A stretch of DNA of 64,000 nt from UBA7359 sp964523895 (GCA_964523895.1 CAZGBJ010000005.1:56795-120794); one strand, 5' to 3'; counted from the stretch's first letter, positions 8,739-18,528 are shown. Program-made: numbers and translations. The notes: a model not told the origin generated them from the sequence alone.

Positions 8739-9674
8739 CTACTCTTCACCCTCTGCAACAACACGATTACGACCATTTTCCTTGGCTTTATAGAGTAGGG
8801 TGTCAGCGCGTTCAATAAATGTGAGTCGGTCATCGCTTTCTTTTAATTCGGCTAAACCTATCGAGACAGAAATGTTGAGTTTTATATTATTGTAGTCAAA
8901 CTTCATTTTCTCAACATTTTTTCTCATACGTTCAGCTAACAATTTGCCGCCTGCAATTTTTGTATTTCTGAGCAAGATAACAAATTCTTCGCCGCCATAT
9001 CGAAAAACGATATCACTACGGCGCATGCATTCCATTACACAATCGGCAAAACTTTTTAATACGGCATCACCGACGATATGACCATAGTTATCATTAATTT
9101 GTTTGAATCTATCCAGATCTAACATCATTAATGAAAGCGTATGACCATGGCGCATAGCTAAATCAATTTCCTGTTCAATTGACTTATCAAATGCAGCGCG
9201 ATTGTTTAATCCTGTTAATGGATCGTTATAAGCTTTTTCTATCGCCTGTTTATAAAGTAGTGCGTTTCTTAATGGATATATTAATGCCGATATTAAACTC
9301 TCTATTTTATTTATTTCGACATCAATAAACTTGGAATTTCTGGAGATAGTTAGTTCTCCCATATTTTTCCCAAATAAAACCAGGCTATAACTTGAACTGT
9401 GACGCCCGGGTTTAGCGATATCAAATTTGATGTTTTCTTCTTTATTTATGTAACTAAGATGGTCATGTGGAACAACAGCAGCCATTTCATCATCGAATAG
9501 TTCAATCAATTTTTCCAGTTCGAGTGTGCTTTGCAATACGCCCATAACGTGAATGGACATATTCGTCACATCGGTCATATTTTCAGGATAGGAAATCATC
9601 AGGCGCGAGTTTTGTACGCCTGGTGACTCGCTAATGTCTGTAATATCTGCCATAGGCCCAGTTGAAATCGTCAT
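8739..9674 (-). CDS. Diguanylate cyclase (GGDEF domain) with N-terminal GAF-like region
   Basis: The C-terminal half (about residues 148-308) is a complete GGDEF domain that makes cyclic di-GMP from two GTP. It begins DPLTGLNNRAAFD, contains LDLDRFKQINDNYGH, the active-site motif RYGGEEF, and ends with SVSIGLAEL. The product-inhibition site RRSD lies exactly five residues before GGEEF, so feedback control is likely intact. Residues 35-140 have no membrane segment and look like a GAF-type sensor, but I cannot identify a ligand. No EAL domain is present. It is monocistronic and convergent with ligA. Two PilZ proteins encoded elsewhere in the window are possible members of the same signalling network. 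Confidence 0.9.
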   Translation of the reverse strand: MTISTGPMADITDISESPGVQNSRLMISYPENMTDVTNMSIHVMGVLQSTLELEKLIELFDDEMAAVVPHDHLSYINKEENIKFDIAKPGRHSSSYSLVLFGKNMGELTISRNSKFIDVEINKIESLISALIYPLRNALLYKQAIEKAYNDPLTGLNNRAAFDKSIEQEIDLAMRHGHTLSLMMLDLDRFKQINDNYGHIVGDAVLKSFADCVMECMRRSDIVFRYGGEEFVILLRNTKIAGGKLLAERMRKNVEKMKFDYNNIKLNISVSIGLAELKESDDRLTFIERADTLLYKAKENGRNRVVAEGEE

Positions 9675-9827
9675 AATTTAAAGAGTCATAGTTTACTTGA
9701 TAATTCAAATGCAAAAAAAATGCCATAGTGAATACCGGTAAATACCTTTAATCTTCAAATATATATATAGGAATTATTTTCAGATAATCAAGAAAATATT
9801 ATAAGTAGTTGTAATTTAAAATATTAT

Positions 9828-11459
9828 TTATGCTGCAACATGTCCATTTACTGAAGGTTTTGATTTAATAATACTATTGTCGGCGTTATCGCTTGTATCG
9901 GCAATGGGATAATCAACGGTGTAGTGGAGTCCACGACTCTCTTTTCTTTTTAGTGCGGATTCCACGATTAATTCAGCGACGACCAGCAGGTTTCGCAGTT
10001 CGACAAGATCTTTGCTTATTCTAAAATTTCCATAATAATCAGTTATTTCCGAGCTTAATAACTTGATTCTATGTTGTGCTCGTTGCAGTCGTTTTGTGGT
10101 TCTAACGATACCAACGTAGTCCCACATAAAACGCCTGATTTCATCCCAATTATGACTAACAACAACTTCCTCATCCGAATCTGTAACCCGGCTTTCATCC
10201 CACTCTGGAAGTTTGCCCGGCATTTTCGTGGCGGATAAAGATTGCCGAATATCTTTAAAAGCGGTATGTGCGAAAACAACGCATTCCAGCAATGAGTTAC
10301 TTGCCATGCGATTTGCACCATGTAAGCCAGAAGAACTGACTTCGCCAATAGCATATAGCCCCTTTATGTCTGTTTGACCATTTTGATTAATCATTACGCC
10401 ACCACAAGTGTAATGAGCTGCCGGGACAACAGGGATAGGCTCTGTTGCCATATTAATACCTAAATCCAGACAACGTTTATGAATGGTAGGAAAGTGTTGT
10501 TCGATAAATTTTGTCGATTTGTCTGAAATATCCAGATAAACACAATCAAGACCTAAACGCTTCATTTCGTAGTCAATTGCCCGTGCGACAACATCTCTTG
10601 ACGCTAATTCTTCACGCGGGTCATATCGATGCATAAATCGTTCACCATTTGCCAGAATTAATTTGGCGCCTTCACCTCTTAATGCTTCGGATATGAGAAA
10701 TGATTTTGCCATTGGGTGGTAGAGGCAGGTCGGATGAAACTGAATAAATTCCATATTTGCGATGCGACAACCGGCACGCCAAGCCATGGCTATTCCATCT
10801 CCAGTACAACTATCCGGGTTGCTGGTATAAAGATAAGCTTTACCTGCGCCGCCAGTGGCAAGAATGACGTTGCGAGCACTGAAAACGTTAACTTTATTGC
10901 TATCAATATCAAGTACATATGCGCCAAGGCAGCGGTTGCCTGGTTTTGCTAATTTTTGTGTCGTAATTAAATCAACCGCGATATGATGTTCGTATAAATC
11001 GATATTGGGATGTGCTCTAACCCGGGATTCCAGGGTTGTTTCTATGGCTTTACCGGTCGCATCAGCGGCATGAATGATACGTCTGTGGCTATGACCCCCT
11101 TCTTTATGCAGGTGAAAAGGTGAATTCGAACCTGCTTGTTCATTTGATCGAGTGAAATCAACACCAAGATCAACAAGCCAATTAATACTCTTATGTGCGC
11201 GTTCAACAACAAAACGAACGATATCCGGATTACACAGCCCGGCACCCGTGGTCAGGGTATCTTCAATGTGGGATTCAATTGAATCATGTTCATCTAGAAC
11301 AGCGGAGACACCGCCTTGCGCATATAAGGTGGCACCTTCAGTTAGCGATTCTTTGGATAAAACGGCGATATTGGCATGATCAGCAAGCTTTATGGCGAGG
11401 CTGAGCCCAGCAGCACCACTGCCAATAATTAATACATCATGTTGTTGTTGGTCATGCAT
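9828..11459 (-). CDS. nadB: L-aspartate oxidase NadB
   Basis: NadB oxidises L-aspartate to iminoaspartate, the first step of de novo NAD synthesis, using FAD. The N-terminus shows the dinucleotide-binding motif VLIIGSGAAGLSLAIKLA, followed by ATLYAQGGVSAV. The active-site stretches EFIQFHPTCLY, SEALRGEGAKL and the HGANRMASNSLLE FAD loop are present. At 543 residues it is normal length. It is divergently transcribed from rpoE across about 140 bp, the same arrangement seen in Escherichia coli and Pseudomonas. NadA and NadC are not in the window. Confidence 0.97.
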   Translation of the reverse strand: MHDQQQHDVLIIGSGAAGLSLAIKLADHANIAVLSKESLTEGATLYAQGGVSAVLDEHDSIESHIEDTLTTGAGLCNPDIVRFVVERAHKSINWLVDLGVDFTRSNEQAGSNSPFHLHKEGGHSHRRIIHAADATGKAIETTLESRVRAHPNIDLYEHHIAVDLITTQKLAKPGNRCLGAYVLDIDSNKVNVFSARNVILATGGAGKAYLYTSNPDSCTGDGIAMAWRAGCRIANMEFIQFHPTCLYHPMAKSFLISEALRGEGAKLILANGERFMHRYDPREELASRDVVARAIDYEMKRLGLDCVYLDISDKSTKFIEQHFPTIHKRCLDLGINMATEPIPVVPAAHYTCGGVMINQNGQTDIKGLYAIGEVSSSGLHGANRMASNSLLECVVFAHTAFKDIRQSLSATKMPGKLPEWDESRVTDSDEEVVVSHNWDEIRRFMWDYVGIVRTTKRLQRAQHRIKLLSSEITDYYGNFRISKDLVELRNLLVVAELIVESALKRKESRGLHYTVDYPIADTSDNADNSIIKSKPSVNGHVAA

Positions 11460-11602
11460 CGTGCTTAAGGTAAGATAGCCCCTTTTTTATCTAAGTCGTT
11501 GATTGTTGAATATTAAACTATTTCATAACATCTCTGCATGCAATCCTGAAATTGAGATGCATACTGCAATACGCAAAATAATAGCACATGAGGATGGCCC
11601 GT

Positions 11603-12181
11603 ATGGCCGATAAAGTAACAGATAAGCAATTAATAGAACGCGTTAAAAATGGCGAAAAAGCGGCCTATGACTTGCTAGTGCTTAAATATCAGCAGCGTAT
11701 TATTAATCTTGTTTCTCGCTTTGTCAGGAACCAAAGCGATGCTTTAGATGTCACACAAGAAGCCTTTATTAAAGCATATCGAGCTTTGCCAAATTTTCGT
11801 GGTGATAGTGCTTTTTATACCTGGTTATACCGAATCGCGGTTAATACAGCCAAGAATCATCTTGCTGTACAATCTCGAAGACCATCAGGAAATAATTATG
11901 ATGTCTCTGAAATTGAACAAATTGAAGGTGCTGATGCTCTAAAAGAGCAGGCAACACCTGAAAGTTTATTACTTAAAGATGAACTACAGGCGACAGTTTT
12001 GAAAGCGATAGAAGATTTACCGGAAGATTTGAAAACGGCAATAATGCTTCGGGAAATTGAAGGCTTAAGCTATGAAGAAATAGCAAGTGTAATGGAATGT
12101 CCTATCGGCACAGTAAGGTCGAGGATATTTCGTGCACGTGAAGCTATTGATAATGAAATGAAACCGTTATTACAAAATTAA
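11603..12181 (+). CDS. rpoE: RNA polymerase sigma-E factor (AlgU/RpoE)
   Basis: This 192-residue ECF sigma factor directs the envelope-stress response. Region 2 (DALDVTQEAFIKAYRALPNFRG, FYTWLYRIAVNTAKNHL) and region 4 (LPEDLKTAIMLREIEGLSYEEIASVM, GTVRSRIFRARE) are complete. The reading frame opens at 11588 with MRMARMADK. I prefer the third Met (11603) because GAGG sits nine bases upstream and MADKVTDKQLIERV lines up with the family start. It heads rpoE-rseA-rseB-mucD. A consensus sigma-E autoregulatory promoter is not obvious upstream. Confidence 0.96.
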   Translation: MADKVTDKQLIERVKNGEKAAYDLLVLKYQQRIINLVSRFVRNQSDALDVTQEAFIKAYRALPNFRGDSAFYTWLYRIAVNTAKNHLAVQSRRPSGNNYDVSEIEQIEGADALKEQATPESLLLKDELQATVLKAIEDLPEDLKTAIMLREIEGLSYEEIASVMECPIGTVRSRIFRAREAIDNEMKPLLQN

Positions 12182-12198
12182 GATACAGGCTAAATATT

Positions 12199-12765
12199 AT
12201 GAACGAATCTAAAAATGAACAGCTTTCAGCACTCATCGATGGTGAACATGAGAACGAACATACTCTGGATGAATTAATTCATAATGAAGACATGAAAGAT
12301 ACCTGGTCACGCTATCATCTCATCGGTGATTGTTTACGCGATAATCTACCAGAAGAAATTTCTAATCAGATCTCTACACAAGTAAGCAATGCTCTACGCG
12401 ACGAACCCAATATTCTTGCTCCGAATATAACAAAACGATTTAATACAAAACCCCTTATGGGTTTTGCTATTGCGGCATCAGTCGCAATGGTAGCCGTATT
12501 CACTATTAAAAGCGGTAACGAACAAGATTCATCTTTTAAAAGTGCGCCAACAATTGCTGCTACAACAGTTGCTCAGCCTCAGACATTTAGCTTTCCAGAC
12601 CCGCAAGTTTTACCAGCTGCAATAAAGAAATCAGATACGCCTGTTTCAACAGCAGATCAACGCCTTAATAATTATTTAATAAATCATAATGAATATCGAA
12701 GTAATGGTGGCGTAAATGCTATTTTGCCCTATGTCAGAATTGTTACGACTGAGCCACAGAAATAA
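12199..12765 (+). CDS. rseA: Anti-sigma-E factor RseA (MucA)
   Basis: RseA holds sigma-E at the inner membrane and is destroyed by regulated proteolysis under envelope stress. The 188-residue protein has the cytoplasmic sigma-binding domain (LSALIDGEHENE, WSRYHLIGDCLRDNLP; residues 9-55). A single membrane segment follows at about 90-108 (GFAIAASVAMVAVFTI). The periplasmic tail includes DQRLNNYLINHNEYRS, typical of the RseB-binding region. It starts 17 bp after rpoE. The order and topology leave little doubt. Confidence 0.94.
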   Translation: MNESKNEQLSALIDGEHENEHTLDELIHNEDMKDTWSRYHLIGDCLRDNLPEEISNQISTQVSNALRDEPNILAPNITKRFNTKPLMGFAIAASVAMVAVFTIKSGNEQDSSFKSAPTIAATTVAQPQTFSFPDPQVLPAAIKKSDTPVSTADQRLNNYLINHNEYRSNGGVNAILPYVRIVTTEPQK

Positions 12766-12783
12766 TTATCCAGGTTATTTTAA

Positions 12784-13758
12784 GTGAAACATCAATTTTT
12801 ACTTGTTTTTAGTGTTCTTCTTTTCGGAAGCATTAGTTCCGCTTATTCGGACAGCAATACACCTGATCCCCAGGTTTTAATTGATGAAATGTCAAAGGCA
12901 AGTCGTGAGTTAAATTATGACGGTGTTTTTATTTATCATCTTGGTAAGCAAATCGATACGATGAGAATTATCCATAAATCAGGCACTGATGGGGCTTATG
13001 AACGCCTGGTTTCTTTAACGGGAAATGCAAGAGAAGTTATTCGGGATAAGGAAGAAGTAAAATGTTTTTTCCCTGAAGATAAAATGGTTGTTGTTGATAA
13101 AAGCAGATTAGGAAAATTAGTTTCAACTTATTTGCCTAGTCCAATTAAATCGATTTCTGAATATTATAGTTTTGAACTTGCTGGAGAAGATCGTGTCGCT
13201 GGGATGGAAGCGTGGATGGTTAACATTAAACCAAATGATAAATATCGATACGGTTACCAACTCTGGATTGAAAAAGAATCTCGTTTGTTACTCAAGTCGG
13301 AACTGAAAAATCAATTGGGTGTGACACTGGAGCAAATTATATTTACTCAGTTGGAAGTACATAATGAAATCGATGATGCTTTATTACGACCATCAATGTC
13401 TGCTGAAGATTTTACCTGGTACAACAATGTAAAAAAGGTAGATTTTAAAGTTGGTGACAAGAAACAATGGAAAGTGACATGGATGCCTGTTGGTTTCACT
13501 ATGAGTGAAAAAGAAAAAGAACTAATGATGACTAGCTCAATGCCAGTAGAACACTTTCTTTATACTGATGGTCTGGCATTGGTATCAGTTTATGTGGAAA
13601 AGTTAAGTCAGAAGCCCGATATAAATGCGGGCTTATCTAATTTTGGTGGAGTAAATGCATATTCAACACATGCTGGCGGATATCAAATTACAGCAGTAGG
13701 AGAGGTTCCCAAGACTACTGTTACGTTAATGGCCAATTCAGTAAAATCATTTCATTAA
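12784..13758 (+). CDS. rseB: Sigma-E regulatory protein RseB (MucB)
   Basis: A periplasmic sensor that shields RseA from DegS cleavage and releases it on binding stray lipoproteins or LPS. The 324-residue protein begins with a signal peptide (KHQFLLVFSVLLFGSISSAYS). The large lipid-sensing MucB domain follows (ASRELNYDGVFIYHLG, SEYYSFELAGEDRVAGMEAW), then a smaller C-terminal domain (WMPVGFTM, YTDGLALVSVYVE). The start codon is GTG. No rseC follows; the operon continues directly to mucD, as in Pseudomonas. Confidence 0.93.
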   Translation: MKHQFLLVFSVLLFGSISSAYSDSNTPDPQVLIDEMSKASRELNYDGVFIYHLGKQIDTMRIIHKSGTDGAYERLVSLTGNAREVIRDKEEVKCFFPEDKMVVVDKSRLGKLVSTYLPSPIKSISEYYSFELAGEDRVAGMEAWMVNIKPNDKYRYGYQLWIEKESRLLLKSELKNQLGVTLEQIIFTQLEVHNEIDDALLRPSMSAEDFTWYNNVKKVDFKVGDKKQWKVTWMPVGFTMSEKEKELMMTSSMPVEHFLYTDGLALVSVYVEKLSQKPDINAGLSNFGGVNAYSTHAGGYQITAVGEVPKTTVTLMANSVKSFH

Positions 13759-13807
13759 TCACTCGTTGTGTTATCTTTTAGATAACGATTCGTAACGGAT
13801 ATAAAAA

Positions 13808-15226
13808 ATGTATCATAAAATAATTAAGACGATTGTTATTTTAATTGCTCTTGTACATCTCAATATTGTACAAGCACGCTCCTTGCCTGATTTCACTGAA
13901 CTAGTTAATAAAAATTTTTCAGCCGTAGTTAATATTAGTACTAGCATGAAGAAGTCAGCCCCAGGCAGTTTGCCACGAGGTCATAATTTACCTGATATTC
14001 CAGAAAACAGTCCGTTTCATGAATTTTTTAAAAAATATTTTGATGAACTTCCTGAAGGCCAAGGTCCTTCACAAGAACGTTCATCTTTAGGTTCCGGTTT
14101 TATCATTTCAGAAGATGGTTATGTTATTACTAATCATCATGTTGTAAACAATGCAGAAGAGATTATTGTTAGATTGAATGATCGACGCGAATTCACTGCC
14201 GAATTAATTGGTACAGATAAACGTAGTGATATTGCTGTATTAAAAATAGAAGCTACAGACTTGCCTACGTTAAAACTTGGAAATTCATCAAGTTTAAATG
14301 TTGGCGAATGGGTATTGGCAATAGGATCGCCATTTGGTTTTGATCATTCAGTAACAGCTGGAATTATTAGTGCGATAGGGCGTAGTTTACCAAATGAAAA
14401 TTATGTGCCCTTTATTCAAACTGATGTAGCGATAAACCCAGGTAATTCTGGAGGCCCTTTATTCAATCTTGACGGCGAAGTTATCGGTGTAAATTCTCAA
14501 ATATATAGCCGTACGGGCGGTTTTATGGGGCTATCTTTTGCCGTGCCAGTCAATGTTGTAAAAAATGTATACACACAATTAAGAAAAAATGGACGTGTGG
14601 CCAGAGGTTGGTTAGGTGTTCTAATTCAAGATGTGACGCGTGAATTAGCAGAATCTTTCAATATGAAACATCCTCATGGAGCATTGATTGCGAAGGTATT
14701 AGCTGATGGACCTGCAGAAAAAGCCGGTATGGAAGTAGGCGATATCGTTGTTAAATTTAATGGTAACAAAGTGAGTTTTTCTTCTGATTTGCCACCTTTA
14801 GTGGGTAGCACCCCTGTTGATAGTAATGTAGATGTAGAGATAATTCGTCGTTCAAAACATAAAACTATTCAAGTCAAAATTTCTGAGTTGCCTACTGATG
14901 ATGGTGTTATGGCAAAGAAAAGAAACGAAAAATCAGATGCTGATGCAAATTCTTTAAATGTTATTGCCAAGGATTTAACAAAAGAACAGGAAAAAGAATT
15001 TGAAAGTGATGGGCATGGTGTTTTAGTCGAAAAAATTTATGCCGGACCTGCTCAGAAAGCGGGAATACGTCAGGGAGATGTCATCTTACAGATAAACAAT
15101 ATTAAAATTAATAATGTTTCTCACTTTAGTGAAATGATGAAAGATTTACCTAAAGGTCGCTCTATTCCAGTGCTAATTCATCGACAAGGCAGCCCCATAT
15201 TTCTTGCTCTCAAAATTGATGAATGA
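13808..15226 (+). CDS. mucD: Periplasmic serine protease MucD (Do/DegP family)
   Basis: A 472-residue protein with an N-terminal signal peptide (about residues 1-23), a trypsin-like domain and two PDZ domains. The catalytic triad is His111 (TNHHVVNN), Asp141 (KRSDIAVLKIE) and Ser214 (NPGNSGGPLF). PDZ1 spans about 260-350 (RGWLGVLIQDVTRELAESF) and PDZ2 about 375-468 (GVLVEKIYAGPAQKAGI). It degrades or refolds damaged envelope proteins and dampens sigma-E activity. It is placed at the end of the sigma-E operon, as mucD is in Pseudomonas. Its stop overlaps the next start. Confidence 0.95.
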   Translation: MYHKIIKTIVILIALVHLNIVQARSLPDFTELVNKNFSAVVNISTSMKKSAPGSLPRGHNLPDIPENSPFHEFFKKYFDELPEGQGPSQERSSLGSGFIISEDGYVITNHHVVNNAEEIIVRLNDRREFTAELIGTDKRSDIAVLKIEATDLPTLKLGNSSSLNVGEWVLAIGSPFGFDHSVTAGIISAIGRSLPNENYVPFIQTDVAINPGNSGGPLFNLDGEVIGVNSQIYSRTGGFMGLSFAVPVNVVKNVYTQLRKNGRVARGWLGVLIQDVTRELAESFNMKHPHGALIAKVLADGPAEKAGMEVGDIVVKFNGNKVSFSSDLPPLVGSTPVDSNVDVEIIRRSKHKTIQVKISELPTDDGVMAKKRNEKSDADANSLNVIAKDLTKEQEKEFESDGHGVLVEKIYAGPAQKAGIRQGDVILQINNIKINNVSHFSEMMKDLPKGRSIPVLIHRQGSPIFLALKIDE

Positions 15227-15479
15227 GCCTGAAATAGTCTTATCAATATATTCCAGGCCAGAATGTCATTTATGTGATGAGATGTTCGGTGCTTTAGAAA
15301 AATGGCATAGCCGTTTTAGTTTTAAAGTGAAGATAATCGATATTGACCAGGACACCTCTTTGACAGCGCGTTTTGCTGCTCGTATTCCTTTACTAGCTGT
15401 TGGTGATATTGAAATTTGTGAATATCATCTTGATGAAGAAGCGCTGTTACATTTTTTTGAGCAAGAAAATAGTCTTTAA
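15219..15479 (+). CDS. Glutaredoxin-like thioredoxin-fold protein
   Basis: This 86-residue protein has a CxxC motif (CHLC, Cys16 and Cys19) after a beta strand (EIVLSIYSRPE). The cis-Pro element ARIPLLAVGDIEI is at about 56-68. This is the DUF836/glutaredoxin-like pattern often found between mucD and lepA. The frame is open from a TTG at 15204, but the ATG at 15219 is preferred. It overlaps the mucD stop by eight bases, suggesting translational coupling. Substrate unknown; a thiol-disulfide role is inferred from the fold only. Confidence 0.82.
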   Translation: MNEPEIVLSIYSRPECHLCDEMFGALEKWHSRFSFKVKIIDIDQDTSLTARFAARIPLLAVGDIEICEYHLDEEALLHFFEQENSL

Positions 15480-15576
15480 TTCCGTAATAATTCTTCATAT
15501 TTCATTTATAGCAGCGGCAAGATCATATAGAATCGCGCCTTTTTGCAGAAATCATCATCTAAAAACAACTCTAGTA

Positions 15577-17376
15577 ATGCAACATATACGTAATTTCTCA
15601 ATTATTGCTCATATCGATCATGGAAAATCGACTCTGGCCGATCGGTTTATACAAATTTGTGGTGCCTTAACTGAGCGAGAGATGGCTGAGCAGGTACTGG
15701 ACTCGATGGACATTGAGCGGGAGCGAGGTATCACTATCAAGGCTCAAAGCGTGACTCTGTACTTTGACGCAGATGATGGTGAGCAGTACCAATTAAATAT
15801 TATTGATACGCCGGGACATGTCGATTTTAGTTATGAAGTGTCACGGTCATTAGCTGCATGTGAAGGTGCTTTGCTTATAGTTGATGCAGCACAAGGGGTT
15901 GAAGCTCAAAGTGTTGCGAATTGCCTCACTGCAATTAATTATGATCTTGAAGTATTGCCGGTACTAAACAAAATTGATTTGCCTTCTGCCGAACCTGAAC
16001 GTGTTATTAATGAAATTGAAGAAATAATTGGTATTGAAGCCGAGCATGCCCTACGAGTAAGTGCTAAATCAGGAGAAGGCGTAAATGAATTATTAAATGA
16101 ACTTGTTAAAAAAATTCCACCTCCAACTGGCAGTATTAAAGGTTCACTTAAAGCGCTTATTATTGATTCGTGGTTTGATAATTATCTTGGCGTTGTCTCT
16201 TTAGTAAGAATTGTGGATGGTCAACTAGAAGTAGGAAAGAAAATTGAAATGATGTCTACAGGCCGAAGTTTTCTAGTTGGTCAAGTAGGTACTTTTACAC
16301 CAAAACGTGAACCTAAAGATTTACTAGATACTGGCGAAGTAGGTTATGTAGTCGCTGGTATAAAAGAAATAGATGGCGCTCCTGTAGGCGATACAATAAC
16401 ACTTGTCGATGACGTTTCTGCAAAACCATTACCTGGATTTGAAATGGTTCAACCTCGTGTATTCTCAGGCTTATTTCCTGTCGATTCGGCAGACTATGAG
16501 TCTTTTCGAGAAGCTTTGAGCAAACTTCGCTTAAATGATGCGGCGTTGCATTATGAACCAGAAACATCGCAAGCACTTGGTTTTGGCTTTCGTTGCGGTT
16601 TTCTTGGAATGCTACACATGGAAATCATTCAAGAGAGATTGGAGCGAGAATATAATCTCGGATTGATAACAACTGCGCCAACAGTAATCTATGAGGTTTT
16701 AACTACAAATAATGAAGTCATTAAGATTGATAATCCATCTAAACTTCCCGTTTTAAATAAAATTTCAGAAATTCGTGAACCTATCATTATTGCTGATATA
16801 TTGGTTCCGCAAGAGTATCTGGGAAATGTTATTGCCTTGTGCATCGAAAAACGAGGTACTCAGAAGAAATTGCATTACTCAGGCAAACAAATATCACTCG
16901 CGTTTGAAATGCCAATGAGTGAAGTTGTGCTGGATTTCTTTGATCGACTTAAATCAGTCAGTAGAGGTTTTGCATCATTCGACTACAGTTTTAGTCGTTA
17001 TGAAGCCGCTAAATTAGTTAAACTCGATATTCTTATTAATAATGAACGAGTAGATGCGCTTTCCAGTATTGTGCATCAAGACTTATCTCAGAGCAGAGGT
17101 AAAGATTTAGCGGAAAAAATGAAAGAATTTATACCTCGTCAAATGTATGAAGTGGCGATTCAAGCTGCTATTGGTTCAAAAATTATTGCCAGACAAACAG
17201 TAAAGGCGATGAGAAAAAATGTAACCGCTAAATGTTATGGCGGTGACATTTCTCGTAAACGTAAATTACTTGAGAAGCAAAAAGCAGGTAAAAAAAGAAT
17301 GAAGCAGTTTGGTTCAGTAGAAATACCTCAAGCTGCTTTTATGGCTATTCTTCATGTAGGAAAAGACAAATCCTAG
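15577..17376 (+). CDS. lepA: Elongation factor 4 (LepA)
   Basis: LepA is a ribosome-associated GTPase that back-translocates or remodels stalled ribosomes. At 599 residues from the ATG at 15577 it is normal length. It has G1 AHIDHGKSTLADR, G2/G3 RGITIKAQS and DTPGHVDF, and G4 NKIDLP, then the EF-G-like domains and the LepA-specific C-terminus (PRQMYEVAIQAAIGSK, VTAKCYGGDISRKRKLLEKQ). The frame is open for another 59 codons upstream into the glutaredoxin gene, but those residues are not conserved. MQHIRNFSIIAHIDHG is the family start. Confidence 0.97.
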   Translation: MQHIRNFSIIAHIDHGKSTLADRFIQICGALTEREMAEQVLDSMDIERERGITIKAQSVTLYFDADDGEQYQLNIIDTPGHVDFSYEVSRSLAACEGALLIVDAAQGVEAQSVANCLTAINYDLEVLPVLNKIDLPSAEPERVINEIEEIIGIEAEHALRVSAKSGEGVNELLNELVKKIPPPTGSIKGSLKALIIDSWFDNYLGVVSLVRIVDGQLEVGKKIEMMSTGRSFLVGQVGTFTPKREPKDLLDTGEVGYVVAGIKEIDGAPVGDTITLVDDVSAKPLPGFEMVQPRVFSGLFPVDSADYESFREALSKLRLNDAALHYEPETSQALGFGFRCGFLGMLHMEIIQERLEREYNLGLITTAPTVIYEVLTTNNEVIKIDNPSKLPVLNKISEIREPIIIADILVPQEYLGNVIALCIEKRGTQKKLHYSGKQISLAFEMPMSEVVLDFFDRLKSVSRGFASFDYSFSRYEAAKLVKLDILINNERVDALSSIVHQDLSQSRGKDLAEKMKEFIPRQMYEVAIQAAIGSKIIARQTVKAMRKNVTAKCYGGDISRKRKLLEKQKAGKKRMKQFGSVEIPQAAFMAILHVGKDKS

Positions 17377-17485
17377 ATTCTTTAGTTGACCGACCATTAA
17401 TTATATAATGAGTTTTATAATAGCAATTAATAATATATTTAGTTCTCAGTCGTTAACTGAGTTTGTCTACTCATTCAATTGCACA

Positions 17486-17665
17486 TTTTTTAGGTTCATT
17501 TTCTTACAGGATGTAGGCAAGGGGCGTAAGCAGGAGCGAAAGCTTTGCTTAACGGCAAAAGTCTCACGTAGAATCGCTTGTTTTTGCTCCTGCAAAACAA
17601 GCATACTGTACGTCCTGTACATAACTATGCTCGGCTTTTTAGTTGGCGCAACTAAACCTAAAAAA
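17486..17665. repeat. MITE-like inverted-repeat element between lepA and lepB
   Basis: Perfect 11-bp terminal inverted repeats (TTTTTTAGGTT at 17486-17496, AACCTAAAAAA at 17655-17665) bound about 180 bp of nested hairpins. GCAGGAGC (17530-17537) pairs with GCTCCTGC (17586-17593). GCATA (17601) pairs with TATGC (17626). AGTTG/CAACT form a small loop at 17641-17653. The minus strand of 17605-17620 reads TGTACAGGACGTACAG, the word shared with the elements at 8.5 and 34.3 kb. The rest of the 328-bp lepA-lepB gap is AT-rich and holds no gene that I can support. Confidence 0.65.
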
Positions 17666-17704
17666 CGCACACTTAAATGTGTTCAACTAAGGAATCTACG
17701 ATAG

Positions 17705-18505
17705 ATGAATTTTGATTTTTCAGCGTTATTAGTATTTTTAACACTTATAAGTGGATTGATTTGGCTGATTGACAGTCTATTTTTCGCTCCAGCTCGCAAC
17801 AAACTCGAGCAGATTGTTTCTGAAGGCAAAGAGACACTGACGCTACCATTAATAGTTGAATACGCAAAATCATTTTTTCCAATTTTTCTCATTGTACTAA
17901 TACTTCGCTCATTCATTTTTGAACCTTTTAAAATCCCGTCTGGTTCAATGATGCCGACATTATTGATTGGTGATTTTATATTGGTTAATAAATATGACTA
18001 TGGTATTCGTTTGCCCGTGTTGCATAGCAAAATTATTGAAAATGAAACGCCTGAAAGAGGTGATATTGCTGTATTTAGATACCCTGAAGACCCAAGTATT
18101 CCCTTTATTAAACGTGTCGTAGGTTTGCCTGGAGATAAAATTTCTTATTATGATAAAACTCTATACATCAATGATTTGTCAGTGACGCAAGTATTAAATG
18201 GACGCTATAATGCTACTGGTTCTGGAATTGCGATGGATGGAGTCTCATTAAGAATAGAAAAATTAGGTGGTGTTGAGCACGAAATACTGGTTACACCTAA
18301 CCGACATTCTCAGGAAGTCGAAACAATAGTTCCAGATGGACAATACTTTGTCCTGGGTGATAACAGGGATAACAGCAAAGACAGTCGTTTTTGGGGATTT
18401 GTTCCCGATGAAAACCTGGTTGGACGTGCTTTTATGATCTGGATGAATTGGGATGGTAAGAACGGTGGTGTAGATTTCAAAAGAATTGGTACAATAATTA
18501 AATAA
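17705..18505 (+). CDS. lepB: Signal peptidase I (LepB)
   Basis: LepB removes signal peptides from exported proteins at the outer face of the inner membrane. The 266-residue protein has two membrane segments (about residues 5-25 and 56-72). Box B is PSGSMMPTLLIGD, with catalytic Ser81. Box D has Lys137 in PFIKRVVGLPGDK. Box E is GDNRDNSKDSRFWG. It is slightly shorter than the E. coli enzyme but all boxes are intact. It follows lepA, separated here by an inserted repeat element. Confidence 0.96.
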   Translation: MNFDFSALLVFLTLISGLIWLIDSLFFAPARNKLEQIVSEGKETLTLPLIVEYAKSFFPIFLIVLILRSFIFEPFKIPSGSMMPTLLIGDFILVNKYDYGIRLPVLHSKIIENETPERGDIAVFRYPEDPSIPFIKRVVGLPGDKISYYDKTLYINDLSVTQVLNGRYNATGSGIAMDGVSLRIEKLGGVEHEILVTPNRHSQEVETIVPDGQYFVLGDNRDNSKDSRFWGFVPDENLVGRAFMIWMNWDGKNGGVDFKRIGTIIK

Positions 18506-18528
18506 TAATCTAAATAGAGGTGATATTT

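Noticed and set aside
10716..10952. Plus-strand frame inside nadB
   Set aside because: Shadow of a conserved coding region, no ribosome site, no family match.
15400..15576. 59-residue N-terminal extension of LepA
   Set aside because: It overlaps the glutaredoxin-like gene, is not LepA-like, and the family start is at 15577.
17408..17704. Frames on both strands in the lepA-lepB gap
   Set aside because: They lie across the inverted-repeat element and have biased, non-family composition.
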